From Apteryx mantelli (Eukaryota > Chordata > Aves > Apterygiformes > Apterygidae): a stretch of 64,000 nucleotides of DNA. The stretch is taken from assembly GCF_036417845.1 (NCBI RefSeq), contig NC_089978.1, positions 143,530,007-143,594,006 of the forward strand, written 5' to 3'. Under the pieces are notes generated by a model. That model ran no database searches, was not told the DNA's origin, and was given only the letters and a program-made list of their open reading frames with translations. The position numbers and the translations under genes were made by a program. Below, piece by piece: positions 35,821 to 48,070 of this stretch (its first letter is position 1; each line of letters opens with the position of its first letter).

Positions 35821-35853
35821 AAACTAGTTGCACAGATGAAGCAAGATCCACAG
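35821..35853 (+). CDS. PHF21B: PHF21B coding exon 2, 33-nt in-frame microexon
   Basis: This exon encodes KLVAQMKQDPQ, which is essentially identical to the matching segment of PHF21A as I remember it. It is flanked by a good acceptor (a T-rich tract followed by AATATAG) and a GTAAATG donor. At 33 nt it starts and ends in phase 0, so it can be included or skipped without a frame change. The human PHF21B reference protein, from memory, runs straight from the HQ of exon 1 into NGDL of exon 3 and lacks this segment. The exon therefore looks like an ancestral PHF21A/B exon kept here and either lost or skipped in the mammalian reference isoform. The residues extend an amphipathic helix that probably forms a coiled coil. 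Intron 1 (575 nt) precedes it and intron 2 (283 nt) follows it. Confidence 0.8.
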
Positions 35854-36136
35854 GTAAATGCAGATCCTTTTTTTTCTCTTCTTCAGTATTTTATCCCTGC
35901 TGTAATAAGCGCAGTTGTGCTGGGACAGCAGGATGAGAAACTTTATCAGTAAGAGATCTCATTTTGTAGTCTGCACTGAGCTTTCTTACTAAAGAGGGTG
36001 TTTTGTGTGTGCATGCTTTTGTACGGCTTCGCTGGAACGGTTTTGCCTTTGAACAATTTCTAGATCGCAAGTTTATTCATTACAGGGGTTAGTTTACACT
36101 TTGCCTTTAATATGCATCTTATTGCCGTTTTTGCAG
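35854..36136 (+). other. PHF21B: PHF21B intron 2
   Basis: This 283-nt GT-AG intron lies between the 33-nt exon and exon 3. It is short for a gene whose neighbouring intron exceeds 27 kb. I see no distinct element in it. Confidence 0.78.
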
Positions 36137-36202
36137 AACGGGGATCTTAAGAAACAAATCCATGAAAGGCAATCAAGAATAGCAGCTCTTAATGAAAAAC
36201 AA
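36137..36202 (+). CDS. PHF21B: PHF21B coding exon 3 (last PHF21B exon in the window)
   Basis: Twenty-two codons encode NGDL followed by KKQIHERQSRIAALNEKQ, then a GTAAGG donor in phase 0. The acceptor is TTTTTGCAG. The second residue G and the string HERQ-x-RIAAL match PHF21B; PHF21A has, from memory, [22 protein letters not shown]-like residues here. This is the main reason for calling the gene PHF21B. The segment is charged and helical, with heptad-like spacing of L, I, I and L, consistent with a short coiled coil at the protein N-terminus. No later PHF21B exon was found in the window. I looked for residues resembling the next human segment (ALGTITAVPVTGPQ) and did not see them. The AT-hook, the PHD finger and the C-terminal coiled coil must lie beyond 64000. 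Confidence 0.82.
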
Positions 36203-36879
36203 GTAAGGAACAGATCGATTGAGTTGTGTTTGGTTTTTCTTCTTGTTTTTACAATGCACTTTCTAAACATCCGAAAAGTGTCTGCGTTAGCTGAAAAATA
36301 CCGACAGCAGAGTATATAACATCCATTTTCCTAAGCGTAAAGAGAGAAAATGCATGTTTTCAGAATGAGGTCGGATTCTTAGATGTCTTGCTGGGGGAAA
36401 GAATGATTTTAGTACTAGCAGTAAAAAGATAAGCAGTAGTTAAAACGTAAAAAAAAAAAAAAAAAAAGAGGCGTCCATTTTGAGTTGGTCGACATGTTTT
36501 AGGAATATGGAAAATTCTCCTGTCTTGGGCTACTTTGTGCACTTCCTTGTAATGTACAGAGCAAGAGTTGGGAACAAGGAGGCTGGAGCCCAGTTTGGAG
36601 CCATTTCTGCTTTCGATTACAAAACTGATTTTTATTGATCACTTTATTTTATTTCTTTTCTTCTTTCTTTCTTTCTTTTTTTTTTCTTCCCCACTTGCCT
36701 TTCTCTTCCCTTGGTCTGATCTGACGTGTTAGCTTTTGATTCGAGTTCACTTAGGCACTTTCACTTTTTTCCCCCCTTCCCCAAAATACGGATAAAAGCA
36801 GATTAACCTGTTTCAGTAGCGGGAGGGGGAAAAAAAAAAAACGGAGGAAGGGAACAAAACAAACCAGAAACCTCCCTTC

Positions 36880-36964
36880 CCAGGTCCCCCGCCCTCCCCA
36901 AACTTTCTCCGTGCCGAGTGACCCCCGCGTACGCGGCTCCGCGTGTGACCCGCCCCCGCCCCCT

Positions 36965-37004
<40 letters not shown>

Positions 37005-37400
37005 AGGGAGCGAAGTTGCCGGGTGCGCGGGGGCGGCGGGGGCGTTCAGCACCGCGGACAGCGTCCTCCGCCGCGCACTCTCACTCACACTCCCAAAACT
37101 ATCCGCCCCCCCACACACACTTTTAGGACTTCCTCATGCACCCAGGGCAGTAGTGGCAGTTGAAAAAGCGGGATTGAGCCTCCCCCAGGGGTGCCCCCCG
37201 CTGATGGTGTCCCCTGACCGCGCGGGGCAGCGCGGAGCTGGCCGGCCCCGCGGCGGCGGCGGTGGGATGGGTCGCGGTTCCTGCGGAATGCAGCGGCCTC
37301 TTCAGCACCACGGGCGCGGACAGCACCCGCGGCGGGTCGGGCGCCTCCGCCCCCCGCTGCCCCCGGCGCGGAGCCAGCCCTGGGGCTGCAGCCCGGGGGG
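36880..37400. promoter_or_regulatory. Second CpG island, in PHF21B intron 3
   Basis: This GC-rich, CpG-dense stretch lies 0.7 kb after exon 3. It carries a (CGG)13 run and a 12-13 nt G run at about 37395-37408. It is separated from the promoter island by AT-rich sequence, so it may be a distinct alternative promoter or enhancer. Open frames on both strands here (for example 37085-37540 on the minus strand) are low-complexity shadows. Confidence 0.6.
36965..37003 (+). repeat. (CGG)13 trinucleotide repeat
   Basis: There are thirteen uninterrupted CGG units in the intronic CpG island. CGG tracts of this kind are prone to length change and methylation. Confidence 0.9.
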
Positions 37401-37408
37401 GGGGGGGA

Positions 37409-40400
37409 CGGGGATGGGGGAGGACAGAAAGAAGGGGGGGCACAGGCACAATTTTTTTTTTTTTTGCTGGAGTTGTGGTTAAAGTTGAAAAGTGAGCCAT
37501 GCATATATAATCCGTGCCCGTTGGAGGATGGTGATTGCATGCCACCCTTTTCCTCCCAGTTTATTGTAATCAGAATTTGTCAGCACTCTCAATTTGGTAG
37601 TGGAAGCTTCCATTTTGTGAGGAAGGGGTGTTGGTTTCTTCTAACATGGAGAAAAGTCTGCAGAGTTTGAAGGTGGGGGATGGGGCCCCATTCATGCTGA
37701 ACATTACCATTTTGATTGCTTTGATGCCATTTTTGGAGGGGGGGAGGGGATAGCATACCCTACTCAGCAGAGCACAAAGATGTTTAATCACTGTATAGAA
37801 TCAAATCAGATACTTTCTTTTTTAAAGCAAATCTGACACTACATGATAGCTAAGGGCTGTTAGTCCTTTTTTTGCAGTGTAAAACAGCAAGTTGTTGACT
37901 CTAATCCTACTATACTGAGTAGAGGATTTTTTTTTTTTAAACGAGGTAACAGCCTTTACTGCAACAATGCATCTTTATGTGTTCTTTCTTCAATATGGAA
38001 ATAGTTTTACTGTTCTAAGTGGGTATTTAGAACATACATATGATCATTTTCCCCTGTATTGCAGCAACTATTTCAAGGCTGTTTAAATTTTTATGATGAT
38101 AGTAAATGAGAAGCTATTTATTATGTGTCATGTTGGAATTTAGATAAGGCAGAGAGAGACATTTGAAAATACAGTTGGGATGTTCCGATTCAGCTTGGTG
38201 AAAAAGGTTTTTGCTAAGCTTGCACAACATTTTCTGTATAATCCAAACTAACTAGTAAACAGTGGTCACCTATTTATGACTCTCTCTTCTCATACTCTTG
38301 TAAATAAATCTATAGCCTATAACATAATTAAACGTACAATACTAAAATTCTGTAAACAGGAAATTTGGCCTAGCAAGAACAACTACTATTTTTAGGCAAA
38401 AAAAAAATAGTTTTATATTTATTTTACCAATTTCAACATCCGATGCAACAAGAACTTATAAATAAGAGACTAGGTGGTGATGATGTGGTGTCCTCTTGCT
38501 CCAGACTGCCACCTCTGGAGGTCTAAATTGAAATTTTTCTGGGGTCACAAGTGAAATGAGTTTGGAGGTCTTAGCCTTTTGTCCAAATCACAAAACCATT
38601 GTGTAACTTTTCAGACTTGGTATAAATAGTAGTTTCTCCTTGCATAACGGCTTATGAATGAACTATTAGTCCTTCAGGGCATGAAGGAGATGCACTGAAG
38701 GCTACTGCAGCAGTAGTTTGAATGCTATTGCATCTGTTCAGTGGTTTCAGGCTCTCCCTTTTGTGAGTATACCAAAACACAGAAATAAATTAAGAAAACA
38801 ATGTAAGTAGGGAGGTTGTTTTTACATAGTATTTACTTTCTTTCCCTTCTAGCACCCCCCTTCCCCCCAAAGATTTGTTTAGGAACAACTGATTCATAAT
38901 TCAATAATGTATACCTTTGATTGTGTATGCACTGAATACAAAAGATGCTAAAATTACATTTCAGTTAAAAGGCACATGTGGATGATGAAACAGATAGTAA
39001 AATGTATGGATAATCACATCATCCACATCTGTTATAAATATAGCAGGGGTGAGTATTATCTTTCTGTATCCCATTCTTCAGTTTCCCACTGTAGCCATTA
39101 GAATTAATGGCAAAATTTCCTTTTCTTGAAAGTTACAAATAAAGACAGAATTGAAAGACAAACTCAGCTCTTGGTGCGTGAAGTAAATGTATAAAGTAGA
39201 CTTTTGTGAAAAGTTAGAATTCAATTTGAAACCTAATTAAATTTCCTCATCGTCAATGTTTCTTTTACATTGCTGGTGTAAAGAAATATGGAATTAAATG
39301 TGGTTTTAATATTTTCCCAATTGTTTCAAATAAGTATTATGGAGACATTGCTTTCATTATTTAAATGGTGTGCTTAAATCAATACTTATTTTGGCATCTT
39401 ACTCAGAGAGACAAAGTTAGACTTTTGTTAGAAATTGTATCTTTTGTATACTATAGTTTTGATGAATAGTAATAGCATTTGAGAGTGGGTTACCTCTTCT
39501 TTAACAAGATATGATGTGTGAAGACTCCATTAGTTGGTCCAGTGGTTTTACACCTTCAATCTACATCACATGCAGAGCAGCAGTAACATTTTTATCTAAA
39601 TTGTCAAGCAACAAGCATTTATATGTAAATAAAAGAGCTATCATAAGAGCCAGCACTGGTCTTAAAAGCACACCAAAGATGCTCCATTGCATGTGTTTCT
39701 TGCTTTCTTTATTTCCATAAAGAGTCATTAAGGGTCTTTTCATTTTAGAAAGTTGTCTCTTATTAATTAATAGATTAAGATAAACAAATAAACAAACCTT
39801 TAACCTCCAACCACAAGTTAACTGTTTTTGACATAAGTATTAGGTGGTAAGCCAGGTCTTAAAAATTAACAACGAGCTTGTGTGGGCTACTATATTTTCA
39901 ACTGTGATGAACTCTGGATTCAGACAGCCTGTCCTGGAGTGCAGTAATAAAAATATGTCTTCCTGAAAGACATTATATATATGACATTCACTTTTGCACT
40001 GCCTCATTTCTTTACCATAATTTACTATCTATGCAAAAAATCAACATTAGTTTCAGGCAGACTCTTCCAAACTGTATTACTGCTGATTTGCATTTTTGGG
40101 TAATACATTTGAAATTAAACTGCTGACTGTATTTTTGCTTTTGGTGATTACCAGCAAAGCCTGTTTGTGGAAAGCATGAGTCTCCTAAAATTTAAATACA
40201 CTTCTTACGCAAGTTGTTGGAAACTACTGAACTCAAGATGTCTGGTTTTGCCTATGTTGTATCTTTCTTTTGTGGAGAAAGGAGGAGATGTTTTTTAGGT
40301 TTGTTGAAACGTGCGCTGTGCTGTGCCTGGAAATGGCAGCATTGTTTACACATGTTAAAGGTGAAATTATTGACATTTGCCAAAGCTCAGTATTTCATAT

Positions 40401-43400
40401 GGTTGGGTACTTTCAAAATTGTTGAAATAAAATAGGGGTTAGAAGTGTCAGTGAAAGCAGAGATAAAGCCTGAAAGGCATTTCCAAATCAAGTTGAACCT
40501 AATGTCAAATTCTATCCTGAGGTGCGCACACAGAGCGCTCCTGTTTCTTGTGGCAAGAACAGTATCTATGTACGTTCCAACCGGCAGAATTTGGTTGTAA
40601 GGGCCTTACCAAGCACTCACTGAAGTCAGGGGAGACAGGGTGATGATCCCCCAGGTGGAGTATGAAGCTTTCCAGTCACTGCATTGAGTCTTTAAGCAGA
40701 GACACAACAGGTATTAAGTATGAGCTTGACTTTGCTGTTCTTCTGTGCGTTGAGGCCCTGCTGACTTTGCTGAGAAACGCGAGCGACTGTAGAATCAAGT
40801 GAACTTACTGGATTAAAGTAAAGATTAGTTCTGGACTGTAATTCAGAAAGCTTCAGTTCCTCTTTTTTTTTTCTTTTTTTTTTTGCTAGAATCAACTAGT
40901 AATTTATTGGTTGCTTTTCTATCTGTGTCAAAGTGACTAAACTAGGGAAGAATTTACCTTTGCCTCCTTGGAGGAGAAACATGGGAATATAGTTTGTATA
41001 ATGGCAATCCTAGCACTCTGTGCTTTCAGTCATTCTGCATGGAGATTACACGTTCATATTGAGGGAAAATGGTAATAAAGAACGTTTTCATAGAGGTGAA
41101 ACACAATAGAAATATGTATACTTGTGGCTTTCTGCCTTCCATTAGGTTGCCCTTATCAGATTCATGGAAATTGCACATCTGTAATGAAAATGTGTACTGG
41201 AGAGAGTTAGAACCACCTTTTGTTTGGTAGCTGCTTGACTGGTGTGTGAAATGCTATTTTATTCTAGCATTTTTCTTTGACTGTACACTTTTCTGCGCTT
41301 GTACAGTATATGACTTGGCAGGGCTAAGGGTTGAAAAGTGAATGTTACATTCATTCTAACCATTTTAAAGAGTTCACTTTGATATTTTAGCCACTTAAAA
41401 CACCTGCTGTCAGAACAGTACAATTGATTTCAATTAACTTTGAATTTCTTCAATAAGATGACTCTTATAATAACTCCAGTAATCCCATGATGCCTCATTA
41501 GAGGAGCTGGCTATGATGATTATCCTTGTGATTTAGCAATTTTTTCCTTACAATGCCTTTGTCTATTCAGAAAAAGGAATTATGGCAACAATACCTTTTT
41601 ATTTCACTTCTGGTCTTACAGTAACAGTACTTGCTACCTGTTACACATTGTAAAATATCTAATTTATACTTGCAGCAAACACGTATTTGTTCAGCTGTAC
41701 ATGATACTTTGGTAGGCAGACCCTTTCAAAGAAACTTTAGTTCCATGTAGCAACTCTGTCTCGTGGAGTTAGAATTTGTTTTTTATTTTGTAGTAGATGT
41801 TTGGACAGTTAAAACTGTGCTTTCACAGAAGTCTTTGCATAGAGCTCTGATTTAATGGGACAGATCGTCCACTGGTCCATGCCGTACGTATGGCTGATCC
41901 AGAGCCATGCCTTATACCAGTTCACCTTGTTTCAGGATCTGGCCCACTGACTTATTCTGCTTTTGGAAGAAAAGGACAATATGTCTCCTTTTTGTAGCAT
42001 GATGCTGCAGGAGGGTTTTTGAACAGTGATTTTAAATCACATTTCCAATGGGATACTGCATCACTCCAAACACTTCTGGTACATTCAAGTTGAGAAAATC
42101 CCTTTTCATCTCATTTCTGATTTGATTTTCAAGTTGAAAGCATGAAGGCGTATAAAGGCACGTCAATACAGAGTTACTTTTAACTTTCCCCTCTATGCCT
42201 TTCTCTTTGTGATCAAAGATAAAATATGCAGCATTTTTACTTGATTATAGAATGATATCTCCTTCTCCCCTCCACCCCCCCAAAACAAAATCTGAGGCAT
42301 CAACACAATTTGTAATCAATAGAGTTAAAGGGTAGAAGTTTGCAAATCAATAAGACAAGGCCATGGTAAATGGTGTGTGTGTGTGACCATGGTGTCAAGA
42401 AGGGCAATTTGTACATGCATAGTAGTTGGAGGTAAAGGAAGTATAAACATGTGCTGCAAGTTTAAGATAAGAACAAAGGAAAACAAAAAAAGAATTGGAC
42501 TAATTGAAATGCAAATTTGTCTTTCTACCATTAAAGTAGACAGTTTTTTCAGCTTAACAGAATCATATTTGGTCATATCCAATTCTCCTTGTTAAATCAC
42601 CTTAAACACACTTCCCTTATAAGTATGTGTATGTATGTATATCTTTTTTTAAACTTAAGGTGGTGCTACTTTTTTATTTGGAAACATTCTTCTTGAGACA
42701 AAATGTACTTCCTTAAACATGCTTTCTCCCTCTCTCTCTCTCTCTCTCTTTTTTGAATCAGCTACTTATTGTTATGTAGTAGCAATTTCCAGAGTGTCAT
42801 ATGAAATTGCTGATGCGGCTTAGTTCTAGCTACAACCTGCTACTGCCAATAGTAAGCATCTATTGAAATCTAATATGTACTACCGGGGCTTTTTTTTTGC
42901 ACATGTACAGGCATACCCTTCTGGTTAATATACAAAGATGGTGGAAAAAATATGAGGATGTACTTTATTTTTTTTAACCCGTGGAGGAGTTAAGTGTATA
43001 CCCCAGTTTAAACTACAAAATCACCTTTTTGTCTGAGTGGAAGTAAACCGGAGAACTGGCCCTAAATGTGGCTGCAGTAAAATCAAAACAATAAGTGCCT
43101 GGGAACTTGGTAGCTATGACGGGTGGTGCTGATTTGAGTGTTTTGAGAGGCAGTGTTATTTTCAGAGTTGGAATTTAGTCCTGAGAGCCTGGGCGTTGAG
43201 GCTGTGGCAAGAACAGTGTGTTTGCCTGAAAATTTGTCTGATTGCTTACATTTAATCAAGAGAAGCATATAATTGGTCTTGAAACCGAAGTTAAATCTAT
43301 ATAATATATAGGTCATTTTCCTTTCTAGATAGACTTAACTTGATCGTGTTGGTACTTTGTGATGCAGCTTATCTCTTATCCAGACAGAAGGCATGGAACA

Positions 43401-46400
43401 GCCTTTCTGAGGAAACTCAGCTATTGATGATAGATCTTACAAGGTTACAGAAAGTAAAAATGTATATTATGTTTTGATTAACATGAGTCAAGTGAGAATC
43501 ACTGATACTTTTGACATGCAGCAGAGATTAACCTGCATTTTCCTTAATTTTCCATTTTTCTGAAGCACTTTGAATTGGCTAGGCTTGCCGGAAGATTTAT
43601 TGGTGAACTGAAGCTTTTCTAAGAATGAAAAAGATGAGAGAAGATTCCATTCTCAGAAATGTAGAGATTCGAGTGTCTCTGTGTGTAAGTGTGCTTATGT
43701 GTGTGTGTGGTTGGGTGTGAGCATAAGGTCTTTCTCTTTGATATCATTCAGGCAGAAAGCCAATATGCGCATGTAAATGAGCCTGAAAATGTAATTAAAA
43801 ATATATACATACTGGGGACTGTGATACAGAATTTAATATGAGATGCAGGTTACAAAGTGACAAGTAACATTTCCTATATAATCACTGATACTAACTCTGA
43901 TATGTGATTTATGCGTCTCATGTGTTATTAAGTACCCAACAGATAAATACTAGAATTATTTCTTAAGATATAATTTCAACACGAGTGAATGCAAAATGTG
44001 GCTTGCCCTTTCTTTCCCCCCAACCAAAACCAAAACCAAAACACACTTATCATGAAAATGTTGCCACAGAGAGTAAAAGTATTTTACAGAAGGTCAGATA
44101 AAGATCTCTCTGATAACCTGTCTTTCCTGGAAATGAAATGTGACAAAATAGACTTCTTCATGTCATTAATATATTACGATCAAGGAAATTCTGCAAATTG
44201 TTAACACACATTTAGAAACTCACGCGCACGGATAGGAAAAGATAAAGATTGCCAGGTGAAAAACATAAACAATCTTGGCCCTTATTTCAGTGTAGATAGC
44301 TTTGTTTTGCACATAAAAGCTTACATAAGAGGTATCTCAAAAAACTCCCAACTTGGGTAAAGAAGCCTGTTTTCTTTGTCTAAAAGTATTCCTGTCTGTG
44401 CTAAAAGTTAGGTTAGATCGCTGGATGCAAAACCTGACATTTCTGCTCTCCAGCTTAGGGGCAGCTACATTGAAAAGCTTTATTTCTCATTTAAAAATAC
44501 AAGTGGAATCCAGATGTATTTCTATAAACAGCCCTGTAGCCCATAAATATATACAACCTAAGCCAGTGTCTTATTTACGTTATTTTATTAACATTCTTTG
44601 CTGAGTGGGCTTGAATGGAGCACAATCTCTCATATAGAGGATCTAATTATAAACACAAGGGACAGAACCAAATAAGCAGTCTTTAAAGGGAAAAGAGTCT
44701 GGCAGCTTTGTTTAAAGTGTCCTTTAATGAACTTCTTTAGCAGCTTGTATCTTAGCAACACATTTTATTACATACCAGTGCGGGAGAAGCAGTTTGCAGA
44801 TGGAGTTGCACACAGTAATTTATTTCCCCCCCCCTTTTTTTTCTCTCTTCTTTTTTTTTTTTTTCTCTCTTTTCCACTTCTCTGTGGTGACTCAACTGGA
44901 ATGTGCAGACTAGCTTTTCCAGCACTGATAGCTCACTCCACATCCCTGATTGGTTCATTTGTATCTGTTCTGTTTTGTTATGTGATGAAAAAGGCATTTA
45001 GTATGGTAAATGCATAGTGATTTTGCTTGCTCTTGGAAATTCAGATATGACTCTTTTGAATAGGCGTGGGCTTAAATTAAAAACAAACCAAGCCTCTTTC
45101 AATGCACTTTTTTCCGTGTCTGCGTTCCACTCAGTGCTAGTCCACATTGCAGGCACAGATTAGTTTCCAGACTTGTAGGTTATTTACTCTTAGCTGTTAC
45201 AAGGGGTAATTTTAATCTGTCGTCTTTTGCTCCTCTAAAACTGATTGGAATATAGCACTGACAGGAATACTTGCAATCTTTTTTTTTTCTTTTTTTCTTA
45301 GACAAAACCTGCCACTTAAAATGCAAATGTATCAAAAAATAGCTGTTTTTTATAAAACCAATAAAAATAGTGCACTGCTGTCACTCTTTCAGATGACCTG
45401 TGGTCTTTATTTTTGTAGAAAGAAATACTTTTTATTCTTTGCATTATTGTTTACAGCCCCGTCTCTGCATGTATGTTTTGAGTGAAGAACTCTGTGAGTA
45501 GCTCTTTTCAGTAGGGTCTGCTGAGGAGTGAGGTACTACTGAAGATGTGTACGAGTGACAGAATATAGACTTTGTTGTTTTTTCTTGTAAATTAAATGGA
45601 AAAATGCCTTTTATGAGCAAACTAAATACCATTCAGTCCAATTTGCATTTTCTGTCAGCTAGACAGGTGTAAATTCCAGAAATATATTTTCCTCTAGTTC
45701 ACTGGACTTACCCAGAGTTTGCACTGATGTGATAAAAATCAGAATCTGGTTAGAGGGAGAAATGTAGGTGAGAAGAGGAGGGGGAGGAGGAAGGCCATCC
45801 AAAGTGTTAAGAGTACCCAGAGAAGATTGTTGACTTAAAAACACTGCTTTTGGGGGAAGGTTTCATTAAACTTCCTCTAGCAACTGATAGGTCAGGCGTT
45901 GATATTAAAAAGACAAAAAGCATCCATTTCATAAAGACCATCAGTATTTGCAAGTAGGTAGGAGATGGTTTTTGAAAGAGATGGAATTGTTTATTTCCTT
46001 AACATTAGTTTAATGTAAATGTATTTCCATTAACTGGCAAGCCTTTATGCTTCTCACAGAAGTTTCTTTTCATACCAAAATATGCATGGATTTGACTCCA
46101 GTTTTCTGCTTCCAGTATGTCAGGCAGCAGTCTGTCTGTTGTCGCTTTTGGATTTGCAGTATCTGTCTTATCAGGAACTTAAAAGAAGTCCTCTGAACTT
46201 TAAAAACAAAAAGTGTGCAGTAAACGGAGGGGTAAAAGACACAGTCCCATCTACTTTTAAAATACTGTGATATTGGACCCGAAACGGTAGGATGTCCTCT
46301 GAAGCCCAAAGCGATTAAGTTGCCATGTGATTAACTTATTCTTTTCTTTTGCAATTCAGTTCACTGTTTATTAACTTAAATTGGATTGAAAAAACTCTAA

Positions 46401-47627
46401 GCTGGGGAATGCCTCAGAATCTTGCACAATCACCAGGATTAATAATGACAGCCTGAACTGTCGAACAAGCTAAAATCATAAAATTCGCAATATTGCTAGA
46501 CAAAGGAGTTATATGTTTTTCTGCAGCTGTATTGGCCATAACAGAAGGGATCATCAGTTTCTGGTCTCACCATGAGAAATAGTACTTGCACCATGCAAAA
46601 CATTTGAAGTCCATGCCTCCAGGTCATTTATTTTATGTTGTAGTGCTGGGAATATTTAAGTGAGGTGTAAAAGCAAGAGATTTAACATATTTAGAAGCCT
46701 CCTCTGCAAATATTGCAGTAATGAAGAACAAAATGAAGCATTTAATTATTTTCCTAAGATATACAGTACCTCAAGGAAACAATTAGGAACCTGTGTATCA
46801 GATTGGCCAAAATTAAACAACCAGCTTGAATTGTGCTTTTTGTTTCAATAAAGAAAGAAAATATTGTTTTTTTCCAGAAGCACAAACATTTCCAGAAACT
46901 TCTTTAACCCTCTGAGCAATAGCACTGCAGCTCATTACAGAAGTGCTTTGACTAAGGGAAACTTAAAGAAACTTTCATCCCCAGATGAAGCAAAGACTCA
47001 TTTATAAACAATGAGAGCAGGAACAATAGCAAGCTGAGTGCATTCTGCATGAATAATATAACTGAGGGTTGTGAAAAGCCTATGATTTTAGTATGCCAAA
47101 CTCCGTGTGGGAGTGCAGCATTCAGCTGATTTTTTGACATTGGAGACTCATCCCTTCTCTCCCCCACGTGTATGTGCAAACATACACACGCAGAGGACTA
47201 GCAGGGATGATTAAAGAGGGAAGTCATCAGCAACTCCTATGCAGTGATGTTGAGACTCAAGTGTAAATTCATAAAACTGATGGAACTCAGGCTGAAATCT
47301 AGGCCAACACTTAGCTTTGATGCATGCCTTAGGTAGCTGGAGGAAAGGCTGAAGACCTGATTTAAGATATAGAGTTTGAGTGTCAGCCTTTATTCTTGGC
47401 TGTGAGTATGATTTTCTTTGCATTCAGGAGTTTTAAGTCAGAGAGCTTACAAGGCCTTCAGTATAAACACACATTTCTGGCACCTTCAGATTATCATTTT
47501 TATTTATGAGCCTAAATCTGGATTTAAGCTTTGGATTTCAGGCCTATTGGTTGAAAAAATTTGGCTGTGCTTGGTTATTTTCCCTTTTTTTCCCTTTGCA
47601 TTTACTTAATTAAAGTCATTCTTCTAA
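37409..47627. other. Intron 3 sequence, nothing specific
   Basis: AT-rich intronic sequence with scattered short runs (T runs near 40862-40884, GT near 42374-42385, TATG near 42620). No exon, RNA gene or recognisable transposon was found. Confidence 0.5.
42727..42749 (+). repeat. (CT)n simple repeat
   Basis: A short CT dinucleotide run follows TTTCTCC. It is intronic, with no sign of a retroelement. Confidence 0.8.
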
Positions 47628-47705
47628 AGGTGCTGGACTGTAAGCTCTTCACATCAGAAACTCTCTTTGTCCTGTGTATATTCAGTGCTTGGCTTAATGA
47701 GATTT
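47628..47705 (+). repeat. L2-like 3' end relic
   Basis: GGACTGTAAGCTCTTCACAT, then CAGAAACTCTCTTTGTCCTG and TATTCAGTGCTTGGC follow the L2-type 3' end (GACTGTAAGCTCCTTGAGGG, CAGGGACTGTCTT, CAGCGCCTAGCAC). It is heavily decayed. Confidence 0.5.
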
Positions 47706-47939
47706 TATTCCAGGACTCCTAAACAATGAGATAATGCAAACACTGAATAATAAATCAAAGGCAACAGTAGCTGAAGTTCAGCCATACCCAGTGGCAGAAT
47801 AAACTTTCCCCAAAATTCATCTTTGAGTAGTTTTGCTAAACATGCTACAAATACAGAGCAATCATGCTGGAATTTTTCTAGCTTAGGCTGGCTGAGGTAA
47901 TCCACTGCATCTACTGTTATGGATTTGCTATCATATAAA

Positions 47940-48070
47940 GATATTGCTAGTTTTATAGAAAATATTAGATATAGTTATTTTCATTTATAGTTATATTTTA
48001 TATAGTTTATAGTTATATTTCATATACTATATTTCATATTTTATTTTAGATGTTTGTATCATATGACACG
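47940..48070 (+). repeat. AT-rich low-complexity tract
   Basis: Overlapping imperfect copies of TTTATAGTTATATTT make an almost pure A and T stretch in intron 3. Confidence 0.65.

Noticed and set aside
35192..36202. Assignment of the exons to PHF21A rather than PHF21B
   Set aside because: Exon 3 has NGDL and HERQ-x-RIAAL, as in PHF21B. PHF21A has NADL and a different helix. The presence of exon 2 alone would fit either paralogue.
37085..37540. 151- and 140-codon minus-strand frames in the intronic CpG island
   Set aside because: The composition is Pro/Ala/Arg-rich as expected by chance in GC-rich DNA. The frames overlap other open frames on both strands.
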